NCBI GenBank assembly: GCA_007117415.1
Contig: SKGN01000068.1
Location: 1-34,693, forward strand
DNA from: Bacilli bacterium
Lineage (GTDB): Bacteria > Bacillota_I > Bacilli_A > RF39 > UBA660
Reading direction: 5' to 3'
Length of the DNA: 34,693 nt
Each line of letters begins with the position of its first letter. Positions within the stretch are counted from its first letter, which is position 1. The notes beneath the pieces were generated by a model. That model was not told where the DNA came from. It worked only from the letters and a program-made list of their open reading frames with translations, and searched no databases. This document shows, one piece after another, positions 23,819-30,091 of this stretch. The position numbers were made by a program, and so were the translations under genes.

Positions 23819-25738
23819 TTATTTTATTACCTGTTGATAGTAATCATGATCAAGTATTAATTGAGACATATAAAATCTATTATAAACAATCATGTTAATT
23901 CGCTCTATATAATTACTATCGACCTCTTGATTATTATGAGGATGAAAAATTTTTTTAATATTATCATATTTTCCTTTTTCAGTTATCCAACTCCTATTAG
24001 CAAAGATAACAATTGGTTCAGTGTTAGAGAATATATCTTTTCCGATTAATAATCTTGAATCGTATTCTAAACCAAATAAATTGGAGATAGTAGGGAGAAC
24101 ATCTATACTACTACCTAGTTTTTTCACCTCTTCTCCTTCTATTCCCTTATGCCATATAATGAATGGTAGTCTATCTCTTTCAAAAAAATCATCACGATTT
24201 ATAGTAGCCTTTTCATTCAACTCATCTAAAGTTAAACCATACGGCCAATGATCAGAACTTATGGCAATAACCGTATCTTCTGCTACTCCTGCTTCTTCTA
24301 AATAATCAATTAATTTTTCAATCGCTTTATCCAATTCAACATGTTGAGCCATATAACACTTTACCGGTTCAGAATATGGTAAATCCTTAACAGTAGTCCA
24401 ATGTCTTTTAGCCATTGTATTAAATAAATTATATCTTAAATGCCCGCTTATAGTAAGGTAATAGGTCATAAAAGGTGTTTCAATATTTATATAATCAGAA
24501 GCGGTAACTTCAATCATTTCCAAATCACTTTGAGGCCATAGACGACAATTTATGTTAAGTTCCCTACCACATGCATAATAATCATAGCCTAAATTGGGAT
24601 GAGATAAATGTCTTCTATAATAAGTTGCCCAACCATTATGATAGGCAGTTGTTTTATAGCCTATATTTCTAAAATGATTGCCCAATACAAAAGGCATATA
24701 ATTATAACTAGTACGGTACATACTCCAAACTCCAGACTTAGGCAGTAATCCCGTTTTAGTAATATATTCTCCATCAATCGTACTTAAAAAAATGGGTGTA
24801 TAAAAATTAGTGAAATTTAAGCCTTCACTAGCTATTTTATAAAGAGTTGGAGTAATTTCCTCATCAATAGCAATATGATCAAAACTTTCAGCAATAATCA
24901 ACACTAAATTTTTTCCCGCAAATTTTCCCGTCCAATCATTTTTATTAGTAGGATTTTTATCACTAAAATATTGATGCATCATCAAAAGGGTGTCATTTGT
25001 TTCATTTTGAATTAAATCATCCCAATCTATATTCATTGTATTATATTCTATAACTTCTTCTTGAAAATCCTCAACATCCGTTTTAGGCGGAATATAAAAC
25101 AATTGTTCATTAGCTTCAAAACCCAATAGAGACCTTTGAATGTCCAATCTCATCGTCGTTAACAAACCAAATTTGTTAGTCATTAAAGTCGGTGAATGCA
25201 CATTGTGATATAAATCATAATCAGAATATAATTCATTTTCTGATAAATTTTTTATTGCCAAAAATTGAATAATAATTATTACAATAACAAGAATTATTTT
25301 TAATTTATATTTTAACGGATTTAAATCGAATAATTTATTTTTAAAAACAAAAAATAGTATCAACGGGATTAATAATATTAATATACCAACAATATTTTCT
25401 GTTAATATTTTTAAAACAAATCCAAAATAGGTCATTACCGCCTGAGCATTTCTAGTTGCCGAAAAAGAAAAAACGGAATCATATATTTTAAAATATATAG
25501 TCTGACTAATACAAATAAAGGTTATAGCTGATAAAATTATAGCAACTATAATTCGATTTACTCTTGGTTTGAAAAAATTCCCAATTAAATATATAAAAAA
25601 GCCTACAGGAAGGGAAAATAAAACTATATTAAACAATGAACTATTCCACCATTCTTTAAAAAAGATAATCTTAATAACAACTTCCATGTAAAGAATAAAA
25701 AGAAACAAAAATAAAATATAAGTTATTTTTTTATTCAT
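23819..25738 (-). CDS. ltaS: LTA synthase-family phosphoglycerol transferase
   Basis: About 639 aa from ATG 25738, which is 4 nt after GGTGG. Five transmembrane helices occupy residues 1-170, followed by a linker and an extracytoplasmic sulfatase-fold domain. Active-site elements are NLVLIIAESFD near 284 (metal Glu), STIDGEY near 321 (Thr nucleophile, as in LtaS) and ISSDHWPYG near 500 (metal Asp/His). The family polymerises glycerol phosphate from phosphatidylglycerol onto a glycolipid to build lipoteichoic acid. Family paralogues with primase or other roles cannot be excluded. Confidence 0.9.
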   Translation of the reverse strand: MNKKITYILFLFLFILYMEVVIKIIFFKEWWNSSLFNIVLFSLPVGFFIYLIGNFFKPRVNRIIVAIILSAITFICISQTIYFKIYDSVFSFSATRNAQAVMTYFGFVLKILTENIVGILILLIPLILFFVFKNKLFDLNPLKYKLKIILVIVIIIIQFLAIKNLSENELYSDYDLYHNVHSPTLMTNKFGLLTTMRLDIQRSLLGFEANEQLFYIPPKTDVEDFQEEVIEYNTMNIDWDDLIQNETNDTLLMMHQYFSDKNPTNKNDWTGKFAGKNLVLIIAESFDHIAIDEEITPTLYKIASEGLNFTNFYTPIFLSTIDGEYITKTGLLPKSGVWSMYRTSYNYMPFVLGNHFRNIGYKTTAYHNGWATYYRRHLSHPNLGYDYYACGRELNINCRLWPQSDLEMIEVTASDYINIETPFMTYYLTISGHLRYNLFNTMAKRHWTTVKDLPYSEPVKCYMAQHVELDKAIEKLIDYLEEAGVAEDTVIAISSDHWPYGLTLDELNEKATINRDDFFERDRLPFIIWHKGIEGEEVKKLGSSIDVLPTISNLFGLEYDSRLLIGKDIFSNTEPIVIFANRSWITEKGKYDNIKKIFHPHNNQEVDSNYIERINMIVYNRFYMSQLILDHDYYQQVIK

Positions 25739-25761
25739 ACTACCACCTATCACACAACATA

Positions 25762-25770
25762 ATTATATCA
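25762..25770 (-). promoter_or_regulatory. extended -10 promoter of ltaS
   Basis: Minus strand TGATATAAT, 24 nt before the ATG at 25738. A T-run lies where the -35 would be. Confidence 0.6.
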
Positions 25771-25796
25771 CATTCATAATACATAAAAAAGAAATA

Positions 25797-25831
25797 TTAA
25801 TAAAGGATATTTTGTTTATTATAAAACAAAA
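25797..25831 (+). promoter_or_regulatory. promoter of the SspF-like gene with palindromic -10
   Basis: TTAATA (25797-25802) and TATAAA (25820-25825) are 17 nt apart. The perfect inverted repeat TTTTGTTT-ATTATA-AAACAAAA (25810-25831) is centred on the -10. A sporulation sigma factor may be used instead; no clear SigG motif was identified. Confidence 0.45.
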
Positions 25832-25861
25832 TAAAAATGTACGCTAGATTATTAAGGAGGG

Positions 25862-26029
25862 TTGATAAATAATCTCAAACAGAGTTATATCTGAACATAC
25901 CTTTATAAGGAATTAGGGATATATACTATCGTACAAAAAGAAGGCTGGGGAGTAGTGTCATTAAGAAACTGTGGCAATCTAGTTAAAAAGCAATTGCAAG
26001 AGCTGATAAAAACTATAATTAATAATTAG
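25862..26029 (+). pseudogene. sspF: SspF-like small acid-soluble spore protein gene interrupted by TGA
   Basis: This does not appear in the ORF track because of an in-frame TGA at codon 11 (25892-25894). Beyond it the frame reads TYLYKELGIYTIVQKEGWG then VVSLRNCGNLVKKQLQEL. This lines up closely with SspF/alpha-beta-type SASPs, which I recall as KYELAKDLGFYDTVKNEGWG and a following ARDAGNMVKRAIE. The whole frame is 55 codons, close to the ~61 of SspF, and is bounded by AAGGAGG upstream and TAG plus a terminator downstream. The TGA sits where the family has Lys, so CGA or AGA to TGA is plausible. The start would be TTG 25862, which abuts the ribosome binding site, or ATA 25865 with 4-nt spacing. 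SASPs coat and protect spore DNA. Confidence 0.75.
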
Positions 26030-26039
26030 CCGTACAAAT

Positions 26040-26066
26040 AAAACAGGAATTTGTTTTCCTGTTTTT
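26040..26066 (+). terminator. terminator of the SspF-like gene
   Basis: AAAACAGGAA-TTTGTT-TTCCTGTTTT followed by T, 11 nt after the TAG stop. Confidence 0.9.
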
Positions 26067-26168
26067 CAATGCTAAAAAAATATTTTAACTTTTTAGGTTA
26101 GTTTTATAACCGTTTTTAAGAATGTTTAATACACTATACTATAACTTAATAAAAGGGAGGGGTTAAAT

Positions 26169-26309
26169 ATGTACGGTTATGGTTATAGTCAAGGTTGTGC
26201 TCCTGTACAAGGTAGTGGGTTTGGAACAAATTATGCATCTATTTTAGTTATTTTCATTCTTTTAGTAATTATTCTATGCGCAGCTTGCCCACCAGCTAGA
26301 GGCTGCTAA
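26169..26309 (+). CDS. YjcZ-family sporulation-associated miniprotein
   Basis: 46 aa, too short for the track. A Gly/Tyr-rich start (MYGYGYSQGC) is followed by a Gly/Ser linker and one transmembrane helix, ASILVIFILLVIILCAAC, then a short tail PPARGC. The pattern 'small Gly-rich head plus F.LVLFILLVII..C' is that of YjcZ-type proteins, found mostly in spore formers. GGGAGG precedes ATG by 8 nt. Followed by two related genes, probably a family expansion. Role unknown; membrane localisation is predicted. Confidence 0.85.
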   Translation: MYGYGYSQGCAPVQGSGFGTNYASILVIFILLVIILCAACPPARGC

Positions 26310-26345
26310 CAATCCTTATTTTATAAAAAGAAAGGAGGAATAGAC

Positions 26346-26432
26346 ATGGGTGGATATACTGGCGGTTTTGCTTTCATATTAGTACTGTTTATCCTTTTAG
26401 CAATAATTGCTTGCGGATGCGGACTATGGTAA
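26346..26432 (+). CDS. YjcZ-family miniprotein, second copy
   Basis: 28 aa: MGGYTGG head, then a single helix FAFILVLFILLAIIACGCG ending in LW. It has the same core helix as its neighbours. AAAGGAGG precedes the ATG. It lies 36 nt after the first copy, so the two are probably one transcript, and is followed by its own terminator. Confidence 0.85.
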   Translation: MGGYTGGFAFILVLFILLAIIACGCGLW

Positions 26433-26434
26433 AA

Positions 26435-26462
26435 AAAAGGAAGGATTAATCTTTCCTCTTTT
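26435..26462 (+). terminator. terminator of the first two YjcZ-type genes
   Basis: AGGAAGGATT/AATCTTTCCT pairs with one G-U, followed by a T-rich stretch, directly after the stop at 26432. Confidence 0.75.
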
Positions 26463-26596
26463 ACATTATAAATAATTATATAATGCAAAATATTTTTATG
26501 CGTTTAAGTTCTTCTCTAATAAAGTTAGTTTTTTCTAATCAATAATTTAACTTTTATCAATGTCTAGAAAAAACAACTATGAAAGGAGGGGAAACT

Positions 26597-26701
26597 ATGT
26601 GTGTATCAAGAGGTCCCGTAATGTCTTCTACTAATCCAGCTTTTATATTAGTATTATTTATCTTATTAGTATTAATAGTATGCGGAGTATGTACGTTTTA
26701 A
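26597..26701 (+). CDS. YjcZ-family miniprotein, third copy
   Basis: 34 aa: a short polar head (MCVSRGPVMSSTNP) and one helix AFILVLFILLVLIVCGVC. AAAGGAGGGG precedes the ATG. It is separated from the second copy by a terminator and about 130 nt in which I see no gene, so it probably has its own promoter, which I could not pin down. Confidence 0.85.
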   Translation: MCVSRGPVMSSTNPAFILVLFILLVLIVCGVCTF

Positions 26702-26704
26702 TTT

Positions 26705-26729
26705 AAAAGAGAAGATTTTCTTCTCTTTT
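26705..26729. terminator. bidirectional terminator, third YjcZ-type gene / tspO
   Basis: AAAAGAGAAGA-TTT-TCTTCTCTTTT, a perfect 11-bp stem with T-runs on both outgoing sides. Confidence 0.9.
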
Positions 26730-26742
26730 TCGTTGCAGACAT

Positions 26743-27204
26743 TTAATTTAAAAGATATATAACAAAATTCAAATATGCCGCCAAAAATAACCACAATAAA
26801 TAAGGGATTTGCAAATATGCCGCTTTTTTATTAACATGATAAAATTTGACTATCATTATAATAACCAGAAGAATTAATAATATTATCCATAAAAAAGAAA
26901 AGAAATAGGTTTTATATTCAAAAAAGAAAAAACTCCATGAAAAATTAACCATTAACTGAACAGCGTATATTATTAAACCCTTGTTACTTTTAGCCTCGTA
27001 TATAATAGCGGCTCCAATACTCATCAAGACATATAATTTAATCCATATAATAAAAAATAAATAATGGGGCGGAGTAAAAATAGATTTCTCAAGTTTGTTA
27101 TAGGTATCAATGTTATTTTCAACTACTAACCCTGCTAAAAAACCAATAATTATAGTTATTAATACAAAAATAACATAGACTTTATACTTATTTATTAATT
27201 TCAT
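26743..27204 (-). CDS. tspO: TspO/MBR-family membrane protein
   Basis: 153 aa with five transmembrane helices. Family signatures are FTPPHYLFFIIWIKLYVLMSIGAA (usual W.PP..F...W..LY..MG), NFSWSFFFFEYKT, and the last two helices with AYLQIPYLLWLFLAAYLNF. TspO proteins bind porphyrins, heme or cholesterol-like ligands and are tied to stress responses; the physiological role here is not evident. GGAGG stands 4 nt before ATG. It lies 41 nt after the DUF2238-like gene and probably shares its transcript. Confidence 0.9.
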   Translation of the reverse strand: MKLINKYKVYVIFVLITIIIGFLAGLVVENNIDTYNKLEKSIFTPPHYLFFIIWIKLYVLMSIGAAIIYEAKSNKGLIIYAVQLMVNFSWSFFFFEYKTYFFSFLWIILLILLVIIMIVKFYHVNKKAAYLQIPYLLWLFLAAYLNFVIYLLN

Positions 27205-27245
27205 ATTACCTCCATATTAAAATATATGATATATAATGAAAGTTA

Positions 27246-27809
27246 TCAAATATATTTCTTGGGCTTAAAATAAAAAAACAAAAACAATATCGTTCCGGTC
27301 ATGGCCATAACAACATCTAACATGGTATCTAGACCACCTTTTTGAGAGTTTAGTCCCAATAAATTATCACCTAAATACTCTAATATTTCCCAATATAAAG
27401 CGATTGAAAAATTTATCATTAAAATTAAAATAACTACCTGTTTAGTACTATATTTTTTATGCTTTTGATTTAGTAAATCAATAATATAAACGGAAATAAA
27501 AACACCTGAAATAAAGTGAACAAACTTATCAAAGATAAAATTAAAGTCAAACACTCGAACAATAATACCTAATACCAGACTTAAAAAAAGAAAAAGACAC
27601 ATAAAAAACTTTATATGTACTTTTAAATCATATTTTTTAGATAAATACTTATAAACAAACGGAAATAAAAGAACGAAAGAACAAGCTAAAACTAAAGAAT
27701 AATTTCTCTCTTTTAAATAAAGAAAAAAGTAAATAAAACTTATAAAGACCGATATAATTATTATTCCTCTATTTATTATTGGAATATATTTATATATTCT
27801 TTTTATCAT
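27246..27809 (-). CDS. DUF2238/YjdF-like membrane protein
   Basis: 187 aa with six hydrophobic segments. Conserved polar positions within the membrane part are FDKFVHFISGV, YWEILEYLGDNLLG and QKGGLDTMLDVVMAM, which match what I know of the DUF2238/YjdF family (D.x.H..SG; E..E..GD; Q....DT..D). Function of the family unknown; the buried Asp, His and Glu could bind a metal or lipid headgroup, but this is inference. AAAGGTATAGGTGAG precedes the ATG. Confidence 0.75.
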   Translation of the reverse strand: MIKRIYKYIPIINRGIIIISVFISFIYFFLYLKERNYSLVLACSFVLLFPFVYKYLSKKYDLKVHIKFFMCLFLFLSLVLGIIVRVFDFNFIFDKFVHFISGVFISVYIIDLLNQKHKKYSTKQVVILILMINFSIALYWEILEYLGDNLLGLNSQKGGLDTMLDVVMAMTGTILFLFFYFKPKKYI

Positions 27810-27903
27810 AACTCACCTATACCTTTCTCATGTATAACCTATTTATATAATTAAAAATACGCTACATAAAATTAGTTTATACGCAAGAATTATTTTAATC
27901 TAC

Positions 27904-28791
27904 CTAATACCTTTTTCCATAGACCTTATCCATAAAATGTTTTTCAGCATTCTTTAAACTTATTCCTTTTATCCTTATTTTATTTATATCGGTCTCCTTA
28001 AATCCTTTTTTTTCTAATTCATATAAATACCGAACGCCTTGAGGCTTAAACCCCAATAATCCAGCACATATTGTATCTACACATATAGGATTATTACCAA
28101 CCACCACTAATCCGGTATGTTTAGCAATACCATTAGTTGGGCCTGTCGCGACCATTACGGGGTTTAAGCTGACGATAGATAAATCAATTTTTATTTTCTC
28201 AGCCATCGCTATTATAAATCCATGTAAATCATTGTGAATTCCCTTATCCTTTTTAGGAGCACCATGTTCTTCAGTAGAAGGAAATGATAACGCAATATTT
28301 TTTATAGCACTAGACATTGTTGCTTCTTCATGAATTTTTAACTGCGTAAATGAAATTACTTTAGTCATTTCATTATATAACTCATTAACCTTTATTTTTC
28401 TTGGTCGATAATGATTTAATTCTATTACCGTGTAAGGCCCTTGGTTAAAATCAATAAAAGAAACTTTTTCTTCGGCTAAAACTTTATCATACCCCACCGT
28501 TTTCATAACCTCTCTTGTATCTCCACCGCCAGAACCACTAGCAACTATTATTTTTTTTGGATTTTGCTCTTTAACCCATTTAATTATTGCCCTTAAGGTT
28601 TCATCACCTACAACCACACCATACCTAGGATCAGGTTTTTCCTTATTAACAAAATTAGGTACTATTACAACTACATCACCACTATTAATCAAATTAGAAG
28701 CTTTAATTAAATTAAGCCCCTTTAAAACAGCCTTAATCTCCTTTTTACTTAAACATCTCGTTATTGCCACATCATTATTACTAATCATCAT
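27904..28791 (-). CDS. DUF362-domain protein
   Basis: About 295 aa from ATG 28791, the third codon of the track ORF and 6 nt behind GAAAGG. The DUF362 layout is seen: an N-terminal VVIVPNFVNKEKPDPRYGVVVGDETLRAII, a GSGGGDTREVMKTVGY glycine-rich segment, a central ISFTQLKIHEEATMSSAIKNIAL, and a C-terminal VVVGNNPICVDTICAGLLGF. The cysteine-rich ferredoxin extension found in many DUF362 proteins is absent. Function unknown. Monocistronic by spacing. Confidence 0.85.
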   Translation of the reverse strand: MMISNNDVAITRCLSKKEIKAVLKGLNLIKASNLINSGDVVVIVPNFVNKEKPDPRYGVVVGDETLRAIIKWVKEQNPKKIIVASGSGGGDTREVMKTVGYDKVLAEEKVSFIDFNQGPYTVIELNHYRPRKIKVNELYNEMTKVISFTQLKIHEEATMSSAIKNIALSFPSTEEHGAPKKDKGIHNDLHGFIIAMAEKIKIDLSIVSLNPVMVATGPTNGIAKHTGLVVVGNNPICVDTICAGLLGFKPQGVRYLYELEKKGFKETDINKIRIKGISLKNAEKHFMDKVYGKRY

Positions 28792-28879
28792 TATCATCCT
28801 TTCATAATTATTATTAATAAATCTTTAGTATTTAAACAAAAAATATTACAGAATAATAACATTATAAAAAAAATGATAA

Positions 28880-29584
28880 TTATGCTTGATTATATAAAAC
28901 AATATTATCATCATATCTAATAAATTGATTATCCCTATAGCGTAACCTAGTATATAGTTCTCCCAACATATCCGAACTATAATAACCAATTATTCTTTGC
29001 AATGCCTGTAATTCATAATAGTTATTGTTTGCACTCATAATTGGAAACAATCTAATAAGAGGTGAAATTTCTCCTTTAACTATCTTTTTCAATTGCCCAT
29101 CATCATTATATAAATATTGTTTATATTCGCTACTCTTGTCTTCTAAACTTATTACATATTGCTTATCATTTATAATTCTAACCTTATAATTATCTTCGAA
29201 AATAATATTATAAGGTTTTAGCAAATTGAATTTTTCAAAATCAAATAATATATCTTTTTGATTATCAACAAAGGAATAAATATAATAATAACTTTTTAAA
29301 TCCGTGTTGCCAGAAAAAATTCCAATCATTATATCCGATACGCCATCATTATTAAAATCACCCAAAAAAATATTAGGATTATAACCGCTGTTATAGTTAG
29401 GTATTATTTCATAAACTTTATTATCTTTCCCATCTATAATAATTATTATAATGTCTTCGATTAAAAGAGTTTCAGGGATTGTTTTTTTTCCTAACAAATA
29501 TATGGTGTCCGCTATATTATCACCATTGACATCACCCTTTTTATATTCAATAACAAAATCATTTTGTTCTTCTTGTCTTTTCAT
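28880..29584 (-). CDS. VCBS/FG-GAP repeat protein, probably cytosolic or spore-associated
   Basis: 234 aa from ATG 29584 behind GGGAG; the track start at 29653 lies in the upstream terminator. Two Ca2+-binding-like repeats are clear: GDVNGDNIADTIYL near residue 17 and GDFNNDGVSDIMIG near 70, as in FG-GAP/VCBS beta-propeller blades, with weaker blades after. The C-terminal half has YYELQALQRIIGYYSSD and LYTRLRYRDNQF. No signal peptide is visible, which is unusual for the family. Similar signal-less VCBS proteins occur in spore formers; a spore role is a guess. Confidence 0.7.
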   Translation of the reverse strand: MKRQEEQNDFVIEYKKGDVNGDNIADTIYLLGKKTIPETLLIEDIIIIIIDGKDNKVYEIIPNYNSGYNPNIFLGDFNNDGVSDIMIGIFSGNTDLKSYYYIYSFVDNQKDILFDFEKFNLLKPYNIIFEDNYKVRIINDKQYVISLEDKSSEYKQYLYNDDGQLKKIVKGEISPLIRLFPIMSANNNYYELQALQRIIGYYSSDMLGELYTRLRYRDNQFIRYDDNIVLYNQA

Positions 29585-29633
29585 ATATAACTCCCTTCTG
29601 TTGAAATATATGAAATCTAACATTTTATTATTA

Positions 29634-29666
29634 AAAAAAGAAACAACGAGCAATTGTTTCTTTTTT
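29634..29666 (-). terminator. terminator between the 38-aa gene and the VCBS gene
   Basis: AAAAAAGAAACAA-N7-TTGTTTCTTTTTT, a 13-bp stem with U-runs. It lies about 130 nt after the 38-aa gene and about 50 nt before the VCBS gene start. Confidence 0.8.
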
Positions 29667-29798
29667 CATTTTGGTTTAAGCCCCTCTAATTTGTTACTAT
29701 AAATTTAATAAGCATTACTATACATTGATAATTATTCAAGGGCTTATTCTTTTTATAAAAACATTAAAAACCTGCCCTTAAAAAAATTATTAATAGGT

Positions 29799-29915
29799 TT
29801 ACCAATAATATCTTCTACGCGGATAATAGCGCGGACCATATCGGCCATAACCATAAAACCAAGGCGCTATTGCGACACCCGTCACACCGCCTAATAAAAA
29901 CGGTCCTAAAAACAT
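29799..29915 (-). CDS. 38-aa Tyr/Arg/Gly-rich miniprotein
   Basis: Too short for the track. MFLGPFLLGGVTGVAIAPWF forms a hydrophobic, Gly-rich half and YGYGRYGPRYYPRRRYYW a basic aromatic tail. GGGAG precedes the ATG by 9 nt. Codon use is much more GC-rich than the neighbours (GGCGGTGTGACGGG), which is odd here. The tail resembles spore coat or exosporium miniproteins in composition, but I know no named match. A strong hairpin lies just upstream in the leader. The remaining 130 nt downstream hold only the terminator. Confidence 0.7.
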   Translation of the reverse strand: MFLGPFLLGGVTGVAIAPWFYGYGRYGPRYYPRRRYYW

Positions 29916-29928
29916 AACTCACTACTCC

Positions 29929-29958
29929 CTTCATAGTAATTTATGAATTACTACGAAG
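29929..29958 (-). promoter_or_regulatory. leader hairpin before the 38-aa gene
   Basis: CTTCATAGTAATT-TATG-AATTACTACGAAG, a 13-bp stem with one G-U, ends next to the GGGAG ribosome binding site of the minus-strand gene. There is no U-run, so it is more likely a translational control or mRNA-stability element than a terminator. Confidence 0.5.
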
Positions 29959-30028
29959 AGTGATTAATATCAATTAATTAATTTAGAAGAAATAATTCTT
30001 TAAATTGTCATTCTATTGTTTCCATATA

Positions 30029-30056
30029 AAAACTTGGTATTTTTATACCAAGTTTT
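30029..30056 (-). terminator. terminator of the surface protein gene
   Basis: AAAACTTGGTAT-TTTT-ATACCAAGTTTT, a perfect 12-bp stem with a minus-strand U-run, 35 nt after the stop at 30092. Confidence 0.9.
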
Positions 30057-30091
30057 ATGTTTTTTATATTTTTTTGTTTAATTCTTTACTA

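Noticed and set aside
25832-26066. Structured ncRNA or riboswitch: TGTACG at 25838 can pair with CGTACA at 25930 or 26031, there is a GGGGAGTAG string, and a terminator follows.
   Set aside because: The interval reads as a full-length SspF-like protein frame with one TGA; the G-rich string is the codons for the conserved GWG segment. The alternative pairings are short and probably chance.
29634-29666. CRISPR or other repeat array near the clustered hairpins at 29634-30056.
   Set aside because: The three hairpins are unrelated in sequence; two are terminators and one is a leader stem. No regularly spaced repeats were seen anywhere in the window.
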